Shown: positions 32,095 to 43,203, counted from the first letter of the stretch. The stretch is 64,000 nt of DNA from Yersinia rohdei ATCC 43380 (GCF_000173775.1 NZ_ACCD01000003.1:62001-126000), one strand, 5' to 3'. Notes: generated by a model not told the origin, from the letters alone. Numbers and translations are program-made.

Positions 32095-34773
32095 ATGACA
32101 GATGTAACCGTAAAATCGCTGGCAGCTGAGATTCAGACTCCGGTTGATCGCCTGGTACAGCAATTTGCTGATGCAGGGATCAAGAAGTCTGAAGTAGACT
32201 CAGTTACCCAGCAAGAAAAAGAAACATTGCTGGCACACTTGAACCGTGAACACGGTAGTGCGCCTAACAAACTCACGCTGCAACGCAAAACGCGTAGCAC
32301 CTTGAATATTCCGAGCACCGGCGGAAAGAGTAAATCGGTGCAAATCGAGGTCCGCAAGAAACGCACTTATGTAAATACGCCGGAAGCTGAACAAGCTAAA
32401 GCGGAAGAGCAGGCACAGCGTGAAGCGGAAGAGCAGGCACAACGTGAAGCGGAAGCAGCAGCGCAGAAAATCGCTGAAGAAAAAGCTAAACGTGCGGCCG
32501 AAGAACAAGCCAAACGTGAGGCCGCTGAAAAAGCTAAACGCCAAGCAGCGGAAAAAGAAAAAGTGACGAATCAACAAACCGACGAAAAAACCAAGCCAGC
32601 TCAGACTGATAAAGCACGCCGTGAAGCTGAAGCTGCCGAGCTGAAACGCTCAGTAGAAGAAGAAACACGCCGTAAGGTCGAGGAAGACGCGAAACGCGTT
32701 GCTGAGGAAGCCCGTAAAATGGCAGCCGAAAATGAAGGTAAATGGCCAGCACCTGTGGCTGAGCAGACAGAATCTGCTGACTACCATGTTACCACCTCAC
32801 AACATGCACGCGCCGCGGAAGATGAAAACGACGCCAAAGTTGAAGGTGATCGCCGTAGCCGCACTCGTGGTGGTAAAGCCACTAAACAGAAGAAAGGCAA
32901 TAAACTCTCTGAGTCTAAAGCTGATCGCGAAGAAGCACGTGCTGTTGGCCGTAAAGGCAAACGTAAACCAAGCACATTGCAGCAGAGCTTCAATAAGCCT
33001 GTTGTCGCAGTTAACCGTGATGTCATCATTGGCGAGACGGTAACTGTTGCTGAACTGGCAAACAAAATGGCTGTTAAAGGCTCTCAGGTCATCAAAGCCA
33101 TGATGAAACTGGGTGCAATGGCAACCATTAACCAGGTTATCGATCAGGAAACAGCTCAGCTGGTTGCTGAAGAGATGGGCCACAAAGTGATTCTTCGCCG
33201 TGAAAACGAGCTGGAAGAAGCACTGATGAGCGACCGTGATACTGGCGCTGAAGCCGCAGCTGAGCACCGCGCTCCAGTTGTGACCATCATGGGCCACGTT
33301 GACCACGGTAAAACCTCTCTGCTGGATTACATCCGCTCCACGAAAGTGGCGTCAGGTGAAGCCGGTGGCATTACCCAGCACATCGGTGCTTATCACGTTG
33401 AAACTGAAAACGGCATGATCACCTTCCTGGATACCCCAGGACACGCCGCGTTTACTTCAATGCGTGCTCGTGGTGCTCAGGCGACTGATATCGTGGTGCT
33501 GGTTGTTGCAGCCGACGATGGCGTGATGCCGCAAACTATCGAAGCTATTCAGCATGCCAAAGCGGCGAACGTGCCAGTTGTGGTTGCAGTGAACAAAATC
33601 GATAAGCCAGCCGCTGACCCAAGCCGTGTTAAAACTGAATTGATTCAACACGGTATTATATCTGAAGACTTTGGCGGCGATGTTCCATTCATCGAAGTAT
33701 CTGCGAAAGTCGGTACCGGTATTGATAATTTGCTGCAAGCAATTTTGCTGCAAGCTGAAGTCATGGAACTGAAAGCCGTTCGTACTGGTATGGCAAGCGG
33801 TGTGGTTATCGAATCCTTCTTGGATAAAGGCCGTGGCCCTGTAGCTACCGTGCTGGTTCAACAAGGTACGCTGAACAAAGGCGATATCGTACTGTGTGGC
33901 TTTGAGTATGGCCGTGTGCGTGCGATGCGTGACGAGCTGGGCCGTGATATCACGTCTGCTGGCCCGTCTATCCCAGTTGAAATTCTGGGCTTGTCCAGTG
34001 TTCCGGCTGCCGGTGACGAAGTGACCGTGGTTCGTGATGAGAAGAAAGCACGTGAAGTTGCACTGTATCGTCAGGGCAAATTCCGTGAAGTTAAACTTGC
34101 TCGTCAGCAGAAATCTAAACTGGAAAACATGTTTGCGAACATGACCGAAGGCGAAGTTTCTGAACTGAACATCGTAATCAAGTCTGACGTACAGGGTTCT
34201 TGTGAAGCTATCTGTGATTCACTGGAAAAACTGTCTACCGATGAAGTGAAAGTGCGTATTGTTGGCTCAGGCGTTGGTGGTATTACCGAAACTGATGCAA
34301 CACTGGCAGCAGCATCTGGCGCAATCATCCTTGGCTTTAACGTCCGTGCTGATGCTTCAGCGCGTCGTGTAGTTGAAAGCGAAGGCTTGGATTTGCGTTA
34401 CTACTCAGTCATTTATAGCCTGATCGACGAAGTGAAACAGGCGATGAGTGGTATGTTGGCGCCTGAATACAAACAGCAAATCATTGGTCTGGCTGAAGTT
34501 CGTGATGTGTTTAAATCACCGAAATTTGGCGCCATTGCTGGTTGTATGGTTACTGAAGGTGTGATTAAGCGTAACAACCCAATCCGTGTTCTGCGCGACA
34601 ACGTGGTTATTTATGAAGGCGAGCTGGAATCTCTGCGCCGCTTCAAAGATGACGTTAACGAAGTTCGTAATGGTATGGAATGTGGTATCGGCGTTAAGAA
34701 CTACAATGACGTCCGTGCTGGTGATGTGATCGAAGTATTCGAAATTATCGAAATCAAACGTACCATCGCTTAA
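32095..34773 (+). CDS. infB: Translation initiation factor IF-2
   Basis: An 892-residue GTPase that brings fMet-tRNA to the 30S subunit. An N-terminal IF2N domain and a long charged helical region (about residues 95-220, rich in Ala, Glu, Lys, Arg) precede a second IF2N domain. The G domain has [23 protein letters not shown] and NKIDKP. C-terminal domains bind initiator tRNA. The charged region contains a 24-base tandem duplication (32401-32448) encoding AEEQAQRE twice. In E. coli internal starts give shorter forms; this was not resolved here. Confidence 0.98.
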   Translation: MTDVTVKSLAAEIQTPVDRLVQQFADAGIKKSEVDSVTQQEKETLLAHLNREHGSAPNKLTLQRKTRSTLNIPSTGGKSKSVQIEVRKKRTYVNTPEAEQAKAEEQAQREAEEQAQREAEAAAQKIAEEKAKRAAEEQAKREAAEKAKRQAAEKEKVTNQQTDEKTKPAQTDKARREAEAAELKRSVEEETRRKVEEDAKRVAEEARKMAAENEGKWPAPVAEQTESADYHVTTSQHARAAEDENDAKVEGDRRSRTRGGKATKQKKGNKLSESKADREEARAVGRKGKRKPSTLQQSFNKPVVAVNRDVIIGETVTVAELANKMAVKGSQVIKAMMKLGAMATINQVIDQETAQLVAEEMGHKVILRRENELEEALMSDRDTGAEAAAEHRAPVVTIMGHVDHGKTSLLDYIRSTKVASGEAGGITQHIGAYHVETENGMITFLDTPGHAAFTSMRARGAQATDIVVLVVAADDGVMPQTIEAIQHAKAANVPVVVAVNKIDKPAADPSRVKTELIQHGIISEDFGGDVPFIEVSAKVGTGIDNLLQAILLQAEVMELKAVRTGMASGVVIESFLDKGRGPVATVLVQQGTLNKGDIVLCGFEYGRVRAMRDELGRDITSAGPSIPVEILGLSSVPAAGDEVTVVRDEKKAREVALYRQGKFREVKLARQQKSKLENMFANMTEGEVSELNIVIKSDVQGSCEAICDSLEKLSTDEVKVRIVGSGVGGITETDATLAAASGAIILGFNVRADASARRVVESEGLDLRYYSVIYSLIDEVKQAMSGMLAPEYKQQIIGLAEVRDVFKSPKFGAIAGCMVTEGVIKRNNPIRVLRDNVVIYEGELESLRRFKDDVNEVRNGMECGIGVKNYNDVRAGDVIEVFEIIEIKRTIA
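32401..32448 (+). repeat. 24-bp tandem duplication inside infB
   Basis: Two head-to-tail 24-base units, 32401-32424 and 32425-32448, differing at one base (CAGCGT versus CAACGT). They encode eight residues repeated in frame. Confidence 0.9.
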
Positions 34774-34798
34774 CCACTTCTGATTTGCTTATATCCAT

Positions 34799-34820
34799 TT
34801 GGGGGGCCTTGGCCCCCCAA
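34799..34820. other. Perfect GC hairpin between infB and rbfA
   Basis: TTGGGGGGCC, a TT loop, and GGCCCCCCAA: a perfect inverted repeat 18 bases before the rbfA start. There is no T-run. It could be a transcript-processing or coupling element in the operon. Confidence 0.7.
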
Positions 34821-34838
34821 ATTGTCTGGAGAATCCAA

Positions 34839-35249
34839 ATGGCAAAAGAATTCAGCCGTTCTCAGCGTGTTTCACAGGAAATGCAAAAAGAGATCGCCCT
34901 TATCCTACAGCGTGAAATCAAAGACCCTCGTGTTGGCATGGCTACTGTGTCCGGCATCGAGCTGTCCCGTGATTTAGCTTACGCTAAAGTCTTTGTGACC
35001 TTCCTGAATGTGTTAACCGATAACGCTGATCCGGATACGGTTAAAAATGGCATTAAAGCACTACAAGATGCCTCTGGTTATATCCGAACTCTGCTAGGTA
35101 AAGCGATGCGTTTGCGTATCGTGCCAGAACTGACCTTCGCTTATGATAACTCCCTGATTGAAGGGATGCGGATGTCTAACCTGGTGACTAACGTCATCAA
35201 AAATGATGTAGAACGTCAGGTTAATCCAGGTAACGACGAGGAGAAGTAA
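34839..35249 (+). CDS. rbfA: Ribosome-binding factor A
   Basis: A 136-residue KH-like protein for late 30S and 16S rRNA 5'-end maturation and cold adaptation. The start at 34839 ([18 protein letters not shown]) follows a CTGGAG site and gives the family length; an ATG at 34785 would add 18 unconserved residues. Its stop overlaps the truB start by one base (TAATG). Confidence 0.97.
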   Translation: MAKEFSRSQRVSQEMQKEIALILQREIKDPRVGMATVSGIELSRDLAYAKVFVTFLNVLTDNADPDTVKNGIKALQDASGYIRTLLGKAMRLRIVPELTFAYDNSLIEGMRMSNLVTNVIKNDVERQVNPGNDEEK

Positions 35250-36238
35250 TGGGGCGTCCACGTCGTCGCGGCCGTGACATTAACGGCATTCTGTTATTGG
35301 ATAAGCCGCTGGGCCTCTCCTCTAATGACGTTTTACAAAAAGTAAAACGCCTCTTTAGCGCTAACCGCGCAGGCCATACTGGTGCGCTCGATCCTCTGGC
35401 GACCGGTATGTTGCCTATTTGTCTGGGTGAAGCGACCAAGTTTTCCCAATTTTTGCTAGATTCAGATAAACGCTATCGTGTTGTTGCTCGTTTAGGGCAA
35501 CGAACTGATACTTCGGATGCCGAAGGTGCGTTAATCAGTGAGCGGGAAATTAACTTTACTCAGGCTCAGTTAGATGCAGCTTTGGACAGTTTCCGTGGCG
35601 AGAGCCAACAGGTGCCGTCCATGTATTCTGCACTGAAGCATCAGGGTAAGCCGCTGTATGAATATGCCCGTCAGGGAATTGAAGTAGAACGCGAAGCGCG
35701 CAGTATTACCGTTTACGAACTGCTTTTTATCCGCTGGGAAGGCGATTCTCTTGAGCTGGAAATCCATTGCTCTAAGGGAACGTATATTCGCACTATTATT
35801 GATGATTTGGGTGAGTTACTGGGTTGCGGCGCACATGTGAGTTATTTGCGTCGGTTACAGGTGGCTACTTATCCAAGTGATCGCATGGTGACTTTAGAGC
35901 AACTGACTGCCATGGTCGAAACGGCACAGGCAGAAAATCGCTCACCTAATCCTGAACTGGATTTACTGTTATTACCGATGGACAGTGCAGTCTTGAACTT
36001 CCCTGAAGTTAATCTGTTACCGGCAGTCGCTGCGTATGTGAAGCAAGGGCAACCAGTACATGTCGCCAGTGCGCCAAGCGAAGGCATGGTGCGTATCACT
36101 GAAGGTGAAGAGCATAATTTCATTGGTATTGGGACAATTGCAGAAGATGGCCGGGTCGCACCTAAACGTTTGGTCGTTGAAAGTGTGGATGTGGAAAACA
36201 CCGCTGTCGCGAAGGTTGTAGCAGGAAACATGGGGTAG
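35249..36238 (+). CDS. truB: tRNA pseudouridine-55 synthase
   Basis: Modifies U55 in the T loop of all tRNAs and acts as an RNA chaperone. The catalytic Asp48 is in [19 protein letters not shown], and the substrate-binding [16 protein letters not shown] follows. The 329 residues are slightly longer than E. coli (314) because of the C-terminal PUA-region tail. Translationally coupled to rbfA. Confidence 0.97.
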   Translation: MGRPRRRGRDINGILLLDKPLGLSSNDVLQKVKRLFSANRAGHTGALDPLATGMLPICLGEATKFSQFLLDSDKRYRVVARLGQRTDTSDAEGALISEREINFTQAQLDAALDSFRGESQQVPSMYSALKHQGKPLYEYARQGIEVEREARSITVYELLFIRWEGDSLELEIHCSKGTYIRTIIDDLGELLGCGAHVSYLRRLQVATYPSDRMVTLEQLTAMVETAQAENRSPNPELDLLLLPMDSAVLNFPEVNLLPAVAAYVKQGQPVHVASAPSEGMVRITEGEEHNFIGIGTIAEDGRVAPKRLVVESVDVENTAVAKVVAGNMG

Positions 36239-36359
36239 GTTACAAGGCCTACCTTGCGATCCCAAGGTTCAAAGAGTAGAATAGTGCGGCTTACATATTG
36301 GGTTGCTGAATTAGAGATCGGCGCCTGTCTTAATTTATCTATATATTTGGAGTTGTATC

Positions 36360-36629
36360 ATGTCTCTAAGTGTTGAAGCGAAAGCTAAAATCGTTGCTGA
36401 CTTCGGTCGCGGTGCCAATGACACCGGTTCAAGCGAAGTTCAGGTTGCTCTGTTGACTGCTCAAATTAACCATTTGCAAGGTCACTTCTCCGAGCACAAA
36501 AAAGATCACCACAGCCGTCGTGGTCTGCTGCGTATGGTATCCACGCGTCGTAAGCTGCTGGACTACCTGAAGCGTGAAGATGTAGCACGTTATGCTTCTC
36601 TGATCGAACGTCTTGGTCTGCGTCGCTAA
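36360..36629 (+). CDS. rpsO: 30S ribosomal protein S15
   Basis: An 89-residue primary 16S rRNA-binding protein; in E. coli it represses its own translation through a pseudoknot in the leader. The sequence [20 protein letters not shown] and the basic [19 protein letters not shown] are typical. The 121-base gap after truB contains the promoter and leader. Confidence 0.98.
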   Translation: MSLSVEAKAKIVADFGRGANDTGSSEVQVALLTAQINHLQGHFSEHKKDHHSRRGLLRMVSTRRKLLDYLKREDVARYASLIERLGLRR

Positions 36630-36647
36630 GTCTACGAGTTTCGGGAG

Positions 36648-36674
36648 AAAGGGGCCAAATTGGCCCCTTTTTTC
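36648..36674 (+). terminator. Terminator after rpsO
   Basis: A perfect ten-base-pair stem, AAAGGGGCCA with TGGCCCCTTT, three-base loop and T-run, 18 bases past rpsO. Confidence 0.85.
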
Positions 36675-36756
36675 TAAGAAGCAATGATAAAATACGCTAG
36701 TATATTATTGTTGTTTGGTATTTGTTTAAAATAGAGTCTTCCGGTGCAGAGGTTCG

Positions 36757-36811
36757 CGCGGCTAATGAGAGACTTTAACTCAATGGGAGTTAAGGATTGT
36801 CATTAGTCGCG
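36757..36811 (+). promoter_or_regulatory. RNase III-type stem-loop in the pnp leader
   Basis: A long double-stranded hairpin: CGCGGCTAATGA at 36757-36768 pairs with TCATTAGTCGCG at 36800-36811, and the inner ACTTTAACTC region pairs with GAGTTAAGG. In E. coli the equivalent hairpin is cut by RNase III and then used by PNPase to destabilise its own mRNA, so conserved autoregulation is expected. Confidence 0.8.
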
Positions 36812-36892
36812 AGGATGCAGTGTGAAGGTATAAGTAACAGGTGGATGAGGTCGTCAATACGATCCGGCACCGCATAGTATAAGGATACTATT

Positions 36893-39016
36893 TTGCTGAC
36901 TCCGATTATTCGTAAATTCCAGTACGGCCAACATACTGTCACTCTTGAAACCGGCATGATGGCTCGCCAGGCAACTGCTGCTGTAATGGTAAGCATGGAT
37001 GACACCGCAGTATTCGTTACTGTTGTTGGCCAAAAGAAAGCTAAACCAGGCCAGAGCTTCTTCCCTCTGACTGTTAACTACCAAGAGCGTACTTACGCAG
37101 CTGGCCGTATCCCAGGCAGTTTCTTCCGTCGTGAAGGCCGCCCAAGTGAAGGCGAAACACTGACCTCACGTCTGATTGACCGCCCAATTCGTCCACTGTT
37201 CCCAGACAGTTTCCTGAACGAAGTTCAGGTTATCGCTACCGTTGTTTCTGTTAATCCACAAATTAACCCAGACATCGTGGCACTGATTGGCGCATCAGCT
37301 GCGCTGAGCCTGTCAGGTATCCCATTCAACGGCCCAATTGGTGCTGCTCGCGTTGGTTTCATCAATGACCAATACGTGCTGAACCCAACTACCGACGAGC
37401 TGAAAGAAAGCCGCCTGGACTTGGTTGTTGCCGGTACTGCGGGTGCAGTATTGATGGTTGAATCAGAAGCAGACATCTTGTCTGAAGATCAAATGTTAGG
37501 CGCGGTTGTCTTCGGCCACGAACAACAGCAAATTGTGATTGAAAACATTAATGCTCTGGTTGCTGAAGCTGGCAAACCTAAGTGGGATTGGCATGCTGAG
37601 CCAGTAAACGAAGCGCTGCGCGCACGCGTTGCTGAGCTGGCAACTGCTCGTCTGGGTGACGCGTATCGCATCACCGAGAAACAAGAGCGTTATACTCAAG
37701 TTGATGCTATCAAAGCTGACGTGACTGAAGCGCTGTTAGCGCAAGACGACACTTTAGATGCTTCAGAAATTCAGGACATCCTGGGCAGCGTTGAGAAAGA
37801 TGTTGTTCGTAGCCGTGTATTACGTGGTGAGCCGCGTATTGATGGCCGCGAAAAAGACATGATCCGTGGCCTGGATGTACGTACTGGTGTCTTGCCACGT
37901 ACCCATGGTTCTGCGTTGTTCACCCGTGGTGAAACTCAGGCATTGGTTACAGCAACACTGGGTACGGCACGTGACGCGCAAAATATTGATGAGCTGATGG
38001 GTGAGCGTACTGACTCATTCCTGCTACACTATAATTTCCCTCCATATTGTGTTGGTGAAACAGGTATGGTGGGTTCACCGAAGCGTCGTGAGATTGGTCA
38101 TGGCCGTCTGGCGAAACGCGGTGTGTTGGCAGTAATGCCAAATGCAGCTGATTTCCCTTACACTGTTCGTGTAGTTTCTGAAATCACTGAATCTAATGGT
38201 TCTTCATCAATGGCTTCTGTTTGTGGTGCTTCTCTGGCCCTGATGGATGCAGGTGTACCAATTAAAGCCGCTGTTGCAGGTATCGCAATGGGTCTGGTTA
38301 AAGAAGACGAAAACTTTGTCGTCCTGTCTGATATTCTGGGTGATGAAGATCACTTGGGCGACATGGACTTTAAAGTAGCAGGTAGCCGTGAAGGTATCAC
38401 TGCACTGCAAATGGACATTAAAATTGAAGGTATCACCCGCGAAATCATGCAGGTGGCTCTGAACCAGGCTAAGGGTGCGCGTCTGCACATTCTGGGTGTT
38501 ATGGAACAGGCTATCAGCACACCACGTGGCGATATCTCTGAGTTTGCTCCACGTATCTACACCATGAAGATCAACCCTGAGAAAATCAAGGATGTGATCG
38601 GTAAAGGTGGTTCTGTGATTCGTGCGCTGACTGATGAAACTGGCACCACCATTGAAATCGAAGATGATGGCACCATTAAGATTGCAGCAACTGACGGCGA
38701 TAAAGCAAAACATGCTATCCGTCGTATTGAAGAAATTACTGCTGAAATCGAAGTGGGCCGTATCTATGCGGGTAAAGTGACTCGTATCGTTGATTTCGGT
38801 GCATTTGTTGCCATCGGCGGCGGTAAAGAAGGTTTGGTACATATTTCTCAAATCGCTGACAAGCGTGTAGAGAAAGTGACTGATTACCTGCAAATGGGCC
38901 AAGAAGTGCCAGTGAAAGTAATGGAAGTTGATCGCCAGGGCCGTATCCGCCTGAGCATCAAAGAAGCTACGACTCCTGACGCAGAAACCGCGGCACCAGA
39001 AGCAGCAGCAGAGTAA
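36893..39016 (+). CDS. pnp: Polynucleotide phosphorylase
   Basis: Phosphorolytic 3'-5' exoribonuclease of the degradosome. The 707 residues (E. coli 711) contain two RNase PH cores separated by a helical domain, then KH (near 553-610, [14 protein letters not shown]) and S1 (near 620-690, [20 protein letters not shown]). The start is TTG, as in E. coli, with AAGGA seven bases upstream. Expressed from its own processed leader and by read-through from rpsO. Confidence 0.98.
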   Translation: MLTPIIRKFQYGQHTVTLETGMMARQATAAVMVSMDDTAVFVTVVGQKKAKPGQSFFPLTVNYQERTYAAGRIPGSFFRREGRPSEGETLTSRLIDRPIRPLFPDSFLNEVQVIATVVSVNPQINPDIVALIGASAALSLSGIPFNGPIGAARVGFINDQYVLNPTTDELKESRLDLVVAGTAGAVLMVESEADILSEDQMLGAVVFGHEQQQIVIENINALVAEAGKPKWDWHAEPVNEALRARVAELATARLGDAYRITEKQERYTQVDAIKADVTEALLAQDDTLDASEIQDILGSVEKDVVRSRVLRGEPRIDGREKDMIRGLDVRTGVLPRTHGSALFTRGETQALVTATLGTARDAQNIDELMGERTDSFLLHYNFPPYCVGETGMVGSPKRREIGHGRLAKRGVLAVMPNAADFPYTVRVVSEITESNGSSSMASVCGASLALMDAGVPIKAAVAGIAMGLVKEDENFVVLSDILGDEDHLGDMDFKVAGSREGITALQMDIKIEGITREIMQVALNQAKGARLHILGVMEQAISTPRGDISEFAPRIYTMKINPEKIKDVIGKGGSVIRALTDETGTTIEIEDDGTIKIAATDGDKAKHAIRRIEEITAEIEVGRIYAGKVTRIVDFGAFVAIGGGKEGLVHISQIADKRVEKVTDYLQMGQEVPVKVMEVDRQGRIRLSIKEATTPDAETAAPEAAAE

Positions 39017-39026
39017 TTTAGTATTG

Positions 39027-39058
39027 CACGGCTCCTGGCTCATTAGTGAGGAGCCGTG
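39027..39058. other. Hairpin at the pnp 3' end
   Basis: A perfect ten-base-pair stem CACGGCTCCT/AGGAGCCGTG with a 12-base loop, 11 bases past pnp. No T-run follows, so it is a weak terminator or stabiliser before nlpI. Confidence 0.55.
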
Positions 39059-39139
39059 TTATCTCGAGAGTAGGATGCTCTCGTGTTAAACAAATGGATG
39101 AAAGGATATTTATCCAATGTTTGTCTTCGGGAGTAGGAA

Positions 39140-40024
39140 ATGAAGCCTTTCTTGCGCTGGTGTTACGTTGTGACAGCACTCATGCTGGCAGGATGCAGCA
39201 ACCATGATTGGCGTAAAGACGAGGTATTGGCAATCCCGTTGCAACCTACGTTGCAGCAGGAAGTGATTCTGGCGCGCATGGAACAAATCCTTGCAAGTCG
39301 GGCACTTACGGATGATGAGCGCGCACAGCTTTTATATGAGCGCGGAGTGCTGTATGATAGCCTCGGGCTACGGGCACTAGCGCGAAATGATTTTTCGCAA
39401 GCGTTAGCTATTCGTCCTGACATGCCAGAAGTTTTCAACTATCTGGGCATTTATTTAACGCAGGCAGGCAATTTTGATGCTGCCTATGAAGCGTTTGATT
39501 CTGTACTAGAGCTTGATCCAACTTACAATTACGCGCGTTTAAACCGGGGTATCGCTCTGTATTATGGCGGTCGACTCCCGTTGGCGCAGGATGATCTGCA
39601 GGCGTTTTATCAAGACGACCCAAATGATCCCTTCCGTTCGTTGTGGCTGTATCTGGTGGAAAGAGAAATCGATCCTAAGGCAGCGACAGTAGCGTTACAA
39701 CAACGCTATGAAAAATCGGACAGAGGGCAATGGGGATGGAATATTGTCGAATTCTACCTAGGCACAATCAGCGAAAAAACGCTGATGGAAAGGCTTAAGG
39801 CAGATGCAACGGATAACTCTTCGCTCGCTGAGCATCTCAGTGAAACTGACTTCTATTTAGGTAAACATTACCTAAGTCTGGGGGACAAGGACACCGCTTC
39901 GGCGCTGTTCAAACTGACGGTAGCTAACAACGTTCATAACTTTGTTGAGCACCGCTATGCATTGTTGGAATTGGCGCTTTTGGGCCAAGAACAAGACGAC
40001 CTATCGGAATCGGACCAGCAATAG
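39140..40024 (+). CDS. nlpI: Lipoprotein NlpI
   Basis: An outer-membrane lipoprotein with tetratricopeptide repeats that acts as adaptor for Prc and peptidoglycan hydrolases such as MepS. All 294 residues match E. coli. The lipobox is LAGC with Cys19 (followed by Ser, outer-membrane sorting). TPR helices are visible near residues 62-95 ([20 protein letters not shown]), 96-130 and 130-160. GGAG precedes the ATG. Confidence 0.97.
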   Translation: MKPFLRWCYVVTALMLAGCSNHDWRKDEVLAIPLQPTLQQEVILARMEQILASRALTDDERAQLLYERGVLYDSLGLRALARNDFSQALAIRPDMPEVFNYLGIYLTQAGNFDAAYEAFDSVLELDPTYNYARLNRGIALYYGGRLPLAQDDLQAFYQDDPNDPFRSLWLYLVEREIDPKAATVALQQRYEKSDRGQWGWNIVEFYLGTISEKTLMERLKADATDNSSLAEHLSETDFYLGKHYLSLGDKDTASALFKLTVANNVHNFVEHRYALLELALLGQEQDDLSESDQQ

Positions 40025-40072
40025 CTGACGAGCAACTATCAGCCTGATATACCTTGGTTTTTACCAAAGTTA

Positions 40073-40099
40073 ATCACCCTAACAGGTGATGGCCTTTTT
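40073..40099 (+). terminator. Terminator after nlpI
   Basis: ATCACC/GGTGAT stem with six-base loop, followed by GGCC and five T residues, about 50 bases past nlpI. Confidence 0.5.
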
Positions 40100-40140
40100 G
40101 TTCGTTTTATAATCTAATTTGAGCCGGTTCACACTTTTCA

Positions 40141-40221
40141 ATGAAAATGACTGAAAATTTTCTCGACGAGTTATGTAGACTGGCTGCCATTATTAATGAG
40201 GCACGTGTACATGACTACTGA
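40141..40221 (+). CDS. yrbN: YrbN-like 26-residue leader peptide overlapping deaD
   Basis: A small frame of 26 codons, starting [16 protein letters not shown] and ending with TGA at 40219-40221. It overlaps the deaD ATG (40211) by 11 bases in another frame. Size, position between nlpI and deaD, and the DELCRLAA core agree with the small protein yrbN known in E. coli. The overlap suggests that its translation governs access to the deaD ribosome-binding site. Confidence 0.8.
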   Translation: MKMTENFLDELCRLAAIINEARVHDY

Positions 40222-42217
40222 GCTTGAAACCTCTTTTGCTGATCTGGGGCTGTCCGCTCCAATTCTTTCCGCCCTTACTGCTTTGGGCTATGAAAAACCA
40301 TCTCCAATTCAATTGGAATGTATTCCACACCTGTTGAACGGTCGTGATGTTCTTGGTATGGCGCAAACCGGTAGTGGTAAAACCGCTGCATTCGGGCTTC
40401 CGCTGTTGCACAACATTGACCCAGCACTGAAAGCACCACAGGTGCTGGTACTGGCTCCAACCCGTGAGTTGGCGATCCAAGTTGCTGAAGCATTAACCAG
40501 CTTCTCTAAAGATATTAAAGGCGTTAACGTGGTGGCCTTGTACGGCGGCCAGCGTTATGACGTTCAATTACGCGCTTTGCGTGAGGGGCCACAAGTTGTT
40601 GTTGGTACCCCAGGTCGTCTGTTAGACCACCTGAAACGCGGTACCCTTAAGCTGTCCAACCTGAAAGGTTTAGTGTTGGATGAAGCAGATGAAATGCTGC
40701 GCATGGGCTTTATTGAAGATGTCGAAAACATTCTGGCGCAGATCCCGGCTGAACATCAGACCGCGCTGTTCTCTGCAACCATGCCAGAAGCGATTCGTCG
40801 TATAACCCGTCGCTTTATGAAAGAGCCACAGGAAGTTCGTATTCAGTCTAGCGTGACTACTCGCCCTGACATTAGCCAGGTCTATTGGAAAGTGGGTGGC
40901 GGTTACCGCAAAAACGAAGCACTGGTACGTTTCTTGGAAGCTGAAGATTTCGATGCTGCCATCATCTTCGTGCGCACCAAAAATGCAACGCTGGAAGTGG
41001 CAGAAACTCTGGAGCGTAGCGGTTATAGCAGCGCTGCATTGAACGGCGACATGAACCAGGCCCTGCGTGAGCAGACTCTGGAACGTCTGAAAGATGGCCG
41101 TTTGGATATTCTGATTGCAACTGATGTTGCTGCACGTGGTTTGGACGTTGAGCGTATCAGCCTGGTTGTAAACTATGATATCCCTATGGATTCAGAGTCT
41201 TATGTTCACCGTATCGGCCGTACTGGTCGTGCCGGTCGTGCTGGCCGTGCGTTACTGTTTGTTGAGAACCGTGAACGTCGCCTGTTGCAGAACATTGAAC
41301 GCACCATGAAGTTGACTATTCCAGAAGTTGAGCTGCCAAACGCAGAACTGCTGAGCGAACGCCGTTTAGCTAAATTTGCGGCTAAAGTTAGCCAACAGCT
41401 GGAAAGCAGTGATTTGGACTTGTACCGTGCATTGCTGACTAAACTGCAACCAGAAGAAGAGTTTGATATCGAAGCGCTGGCAGCTGCATTGCTGAAGATG
41501 GCACAGGGCGAACGTCCTTTGATCCTGCCACCAGAAGCACCACGTCGCCCACAGCGTGAATTTAATTCTCGTGATGATCGTAGCAACGACCGTGGCCGTG
41601 ACCGTGACCGTTCTGACAGCCGTCGCGACAGTCGTCCTGACAGCCGCGCTGACAGCCGTGATGGTGGCGAACGTCCAGCACGTCGCGAACGTCGTGATGT
41701 TGGCGAGATGGAACTGTATCGCATTGAAGTTGGCCGTGATGATGGTGTTGAAGTTCGTCATATCGTTGGCGCTATTGCTAACGAAGGTGATATCAGCAGC
41801 CGTTATATCGGTAACATCAAGCTGTTTGCGTCCCACTCAACTATCGAATTGCCAAAAGGCATGCCGGGCGAAATGTTATCTCACTTCACCCGCACCCGTA
41901 TCCTGAACAAGCCGCTGAACATGCAGCTGTTGGGTGATGCACAGCCGCATGAGCGCCGTGAGCGTCCAGCTGGCGGTAACGGTGGTGAGCGTCGTGGTGG
42001 TGGCCGTTCATTCGGTGGCGAACGTCGTGACGGTGCCGGTGCACCTCCTCGCCGTTCATTCGGTAGCGACCGTGCTCCAGCCGGTGGTGGCGAACGTCGT
42101 GGTGGCAACCGTGATGGTCAGCGCTCAGCTGCACCACGTCGCGATGATGCCGCAGCACCTGCTGCATCAGCAGCACCAGCATCAGCACCTACTCGTCGTC
42201 GTTTCGGTGATGCATAA
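40211..42217 (+). CDS. deaD: Cold-shock DEAD-box RNA helicase DeaD (CsdA)
   Basis: RNA helicase for 50S assembly and mRNA decay in the cold. The 668 residues hold the Q motif, Walker [17 protein letters not shown] and [11 protein letters not shown] in the core (1-370), then a dimerisation region, an RNA-binding domain (about 485-560), and a low-complexity Arg/Gly tail. The ATG at 40211 has GAGG nine bases upstream; an ATG at 40196 would precede that site. A SRxDSR-type tandem repeat is present around codons 460-480. Confidence 0.97.
   Translation: MTTELETSFADLGLSAPILSALTALGYEKPSPIQLECIPHLLNGRDVLGMAQTGSGKTAAFGLPLLHNIDPALKAPQVLVLAPTRELAIQVAEALTSFSKDIKGVNVVALYGGQRYDVQLRALREGPQVVVGTPGRLLDHLKRGTLKLSNLKGLVLDEADEMLRMGFIEDVENILAQIPAEHQTALFSATMPEAIRRITRRFMKEPQEVRIQSSVTTRPDISQVYWKVGGGYRKNEALVRFLEAEDFDAAIIFVRTKNATLEVAETLERSGYSSAALNGDMNQALREQTLERLKDGRLDILIATDVAARGLDVERISLVVNYDIPMDSESYVHRIGRTGRAGRAGRALLFVENRERRLLQNIERTMKLTIPEVELPNAELLSERRLAKFAAKVSQQLESSDLDLYRALLTKLQPEEEFDIEALAAALLKMAQGERPLILPPEAPRRPQREFNSRDDRSNDRGRDRDRSDSRRDSRPDSRADSRDGGERPARRERRDVGEMELYRIEVGRDDGVEVRHIVGAIANEGDISSRYIGNIKLFASHSTIELPKGMPGEMLSHFTRTRILNKPLNMQLLGDAQPHERRERPAGGNGGERRGGGRSFGGERRDGAGAPPRRSFGSDRAPAGGGERRGGNRDGQRSAAPRRDDAAAPAASAAPASAPTRRRFGDA
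41590..41665 (+). repeat. Low-complexity Arg-Asp-Ser repeat in deaD
   Basis: Imperfect tandem units of about 12 bases encode [20 protein letters not shown]. The region joins the helicase core to the RNA-binding domain and differs from what I recall in E. coli, so it is a likely site of length variation. Confidence 0.7.
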
Positions 42218-42245
42218 GTCTTAGTCATCTCTGATGATTAAACAT

Positions 42246-42274
42246 AAAAACCAGCCCTCGGGCTGGTTTTTTTA
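42246..42274 (+). terminator. Terminator after deaD
   Basis: AAAAACCAGCCC with GGGCTGGTTTTT around a two-base loop, 29 bases past deaD. A near copy occurs at 43204-43227. Confidence 0.85.
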
Positions 42275-42577
42275 TAAGTAGAAAACAGCGGTTCCCTAAA
42301 ATGTCACATTAAAGTAACCCTATGTAATGGTGACTTAATTAATAAAAATAGAATTTAAGATTTTACTTTTTAATTAAAAATAGCGATAAGAAAAACTCAG
42401 CTTATATCGTTTTATTTTAATGGGATTTAATATTTGCATATTATGTAGCATCATAATTTCTTCACAATTGCTAATTTATTTACATATGTTTTCGTTGAAA
42501 TAAAAAATAGTGGATATCATTGTGCTAAAATTGTTTTTGAAATAGAAAAACAATTATTTGTCACAAGGACCATTAAA
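42275..42577. other. AT-rich gap upstream of the small lipoprotein gene
   Basis: About 300 bases of very AT-rich sequence with no open frame of convincing composition. It presumably carries the promoter of the lipoprotein gene. In E. coli mtr lies at this place. Confidence 0.5.
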
Positions 42578-42847
42578 ATGAAAGCTTATATGATTATTCC
42601 TTTTTTTTCTTTTATCCTCACCGCATGCTCAACACCGGCAACTTCACTAAGTAATGAAGACCTTTGTGCCAAATTAGCCGAGGGTGAGTATTTTAAAAAC
42701 AACTTTATTTGGGATCCTTCTTATAAAGAATACCAACAGAGAAAAGCGAAAGGGACTATTTCTGTCGATCAATGTGAAACCATCAAGGCAAAAAATATCG
42801 CTATTTTCACCCAGAAAGATGCTGAAGCGGAAGTGGAGTCAGACTAA
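42578..42847 (+). CDS. Small putative lipoprotein of unknown function
   Basis: An 89-residue protein not recognised from any characterised family. The N terminus is a lipoprotein signal with lipobox LTAC and Cys17, followed by Ser, which suggests the outer membrane. The mature part is short and polar, with two further cysteines (in EDLCAKL and VDQCETI) that could form a disulfide, and a charged tail. AAGGA lies about ten bases before the ATG. It stands alone between two similar terminators, in the slot occupied by mtr in E. coli, and its surroundings are much richer in AT than neighbouring genes. Confidence 0.75.
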   Translation: MKAYMIIPFFSFILTACSTPATSLSNEDLCAKLAEGEYFKNNFIWDPSYKEYQQRKAKGTISVDQCETIKAKNIAIFTQKDAEAEVESD

Positions 42848-43203
42848 CCAGAGCAGCGCCGCTACTGAGCTTTCTCTCTAAGGCTGAGGCATTGCCATCA
42901 TATGCATTGAAGTACCACCAGTGAGGATTAGGCCGTTTAAGCATACCCCCCAGGGGTAGTTGTCAGCTTAACTATGATTCACGCCAACTATCAGATTTTA
43001 TTATTCTTAATAAAGAGAAGGAGTAGGAATAGACATTCAAAGATCTAAGTGAAGTTTACTTGATTAGAAAGTTTTTATTTTTATTATATGGTGATTGTTA
43101 TATTACCAGCCGTTTTTTTTGCTAAGAAATTCAATAAGTTTTTTTGCGTGGAATGAAATATGCGAATTATAGGTTCGTCGCTGTTGTCTGCTTAAAATTA
43201 AAA
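42848..43203. other. Intergenic region between the lipoprotein gene and yhbW
   Basis: About 350 bases, AT-rich, without a gene. No promoter or RNA was recognised. Confidence 0.5.

Noticed and set aside
36680-36890. SraG-type small RNA between rpsO and pnp
   Set aside because: Known at this place in E. coli, but I could not identify a promoter or terminator for it here; only the RNase III hairpin is supported.
38207-39043. 278-codon frame antisense to pnp
   Set aside because: Phe/His/Asn-rich product expected from the reverse complement of pnp; no independent support.
41206-42224. Several frames overlapping the deaD tail
   Set aside because: Arg-, Val- or His-rich shadows of the repetitive GC-rich end of deaD.
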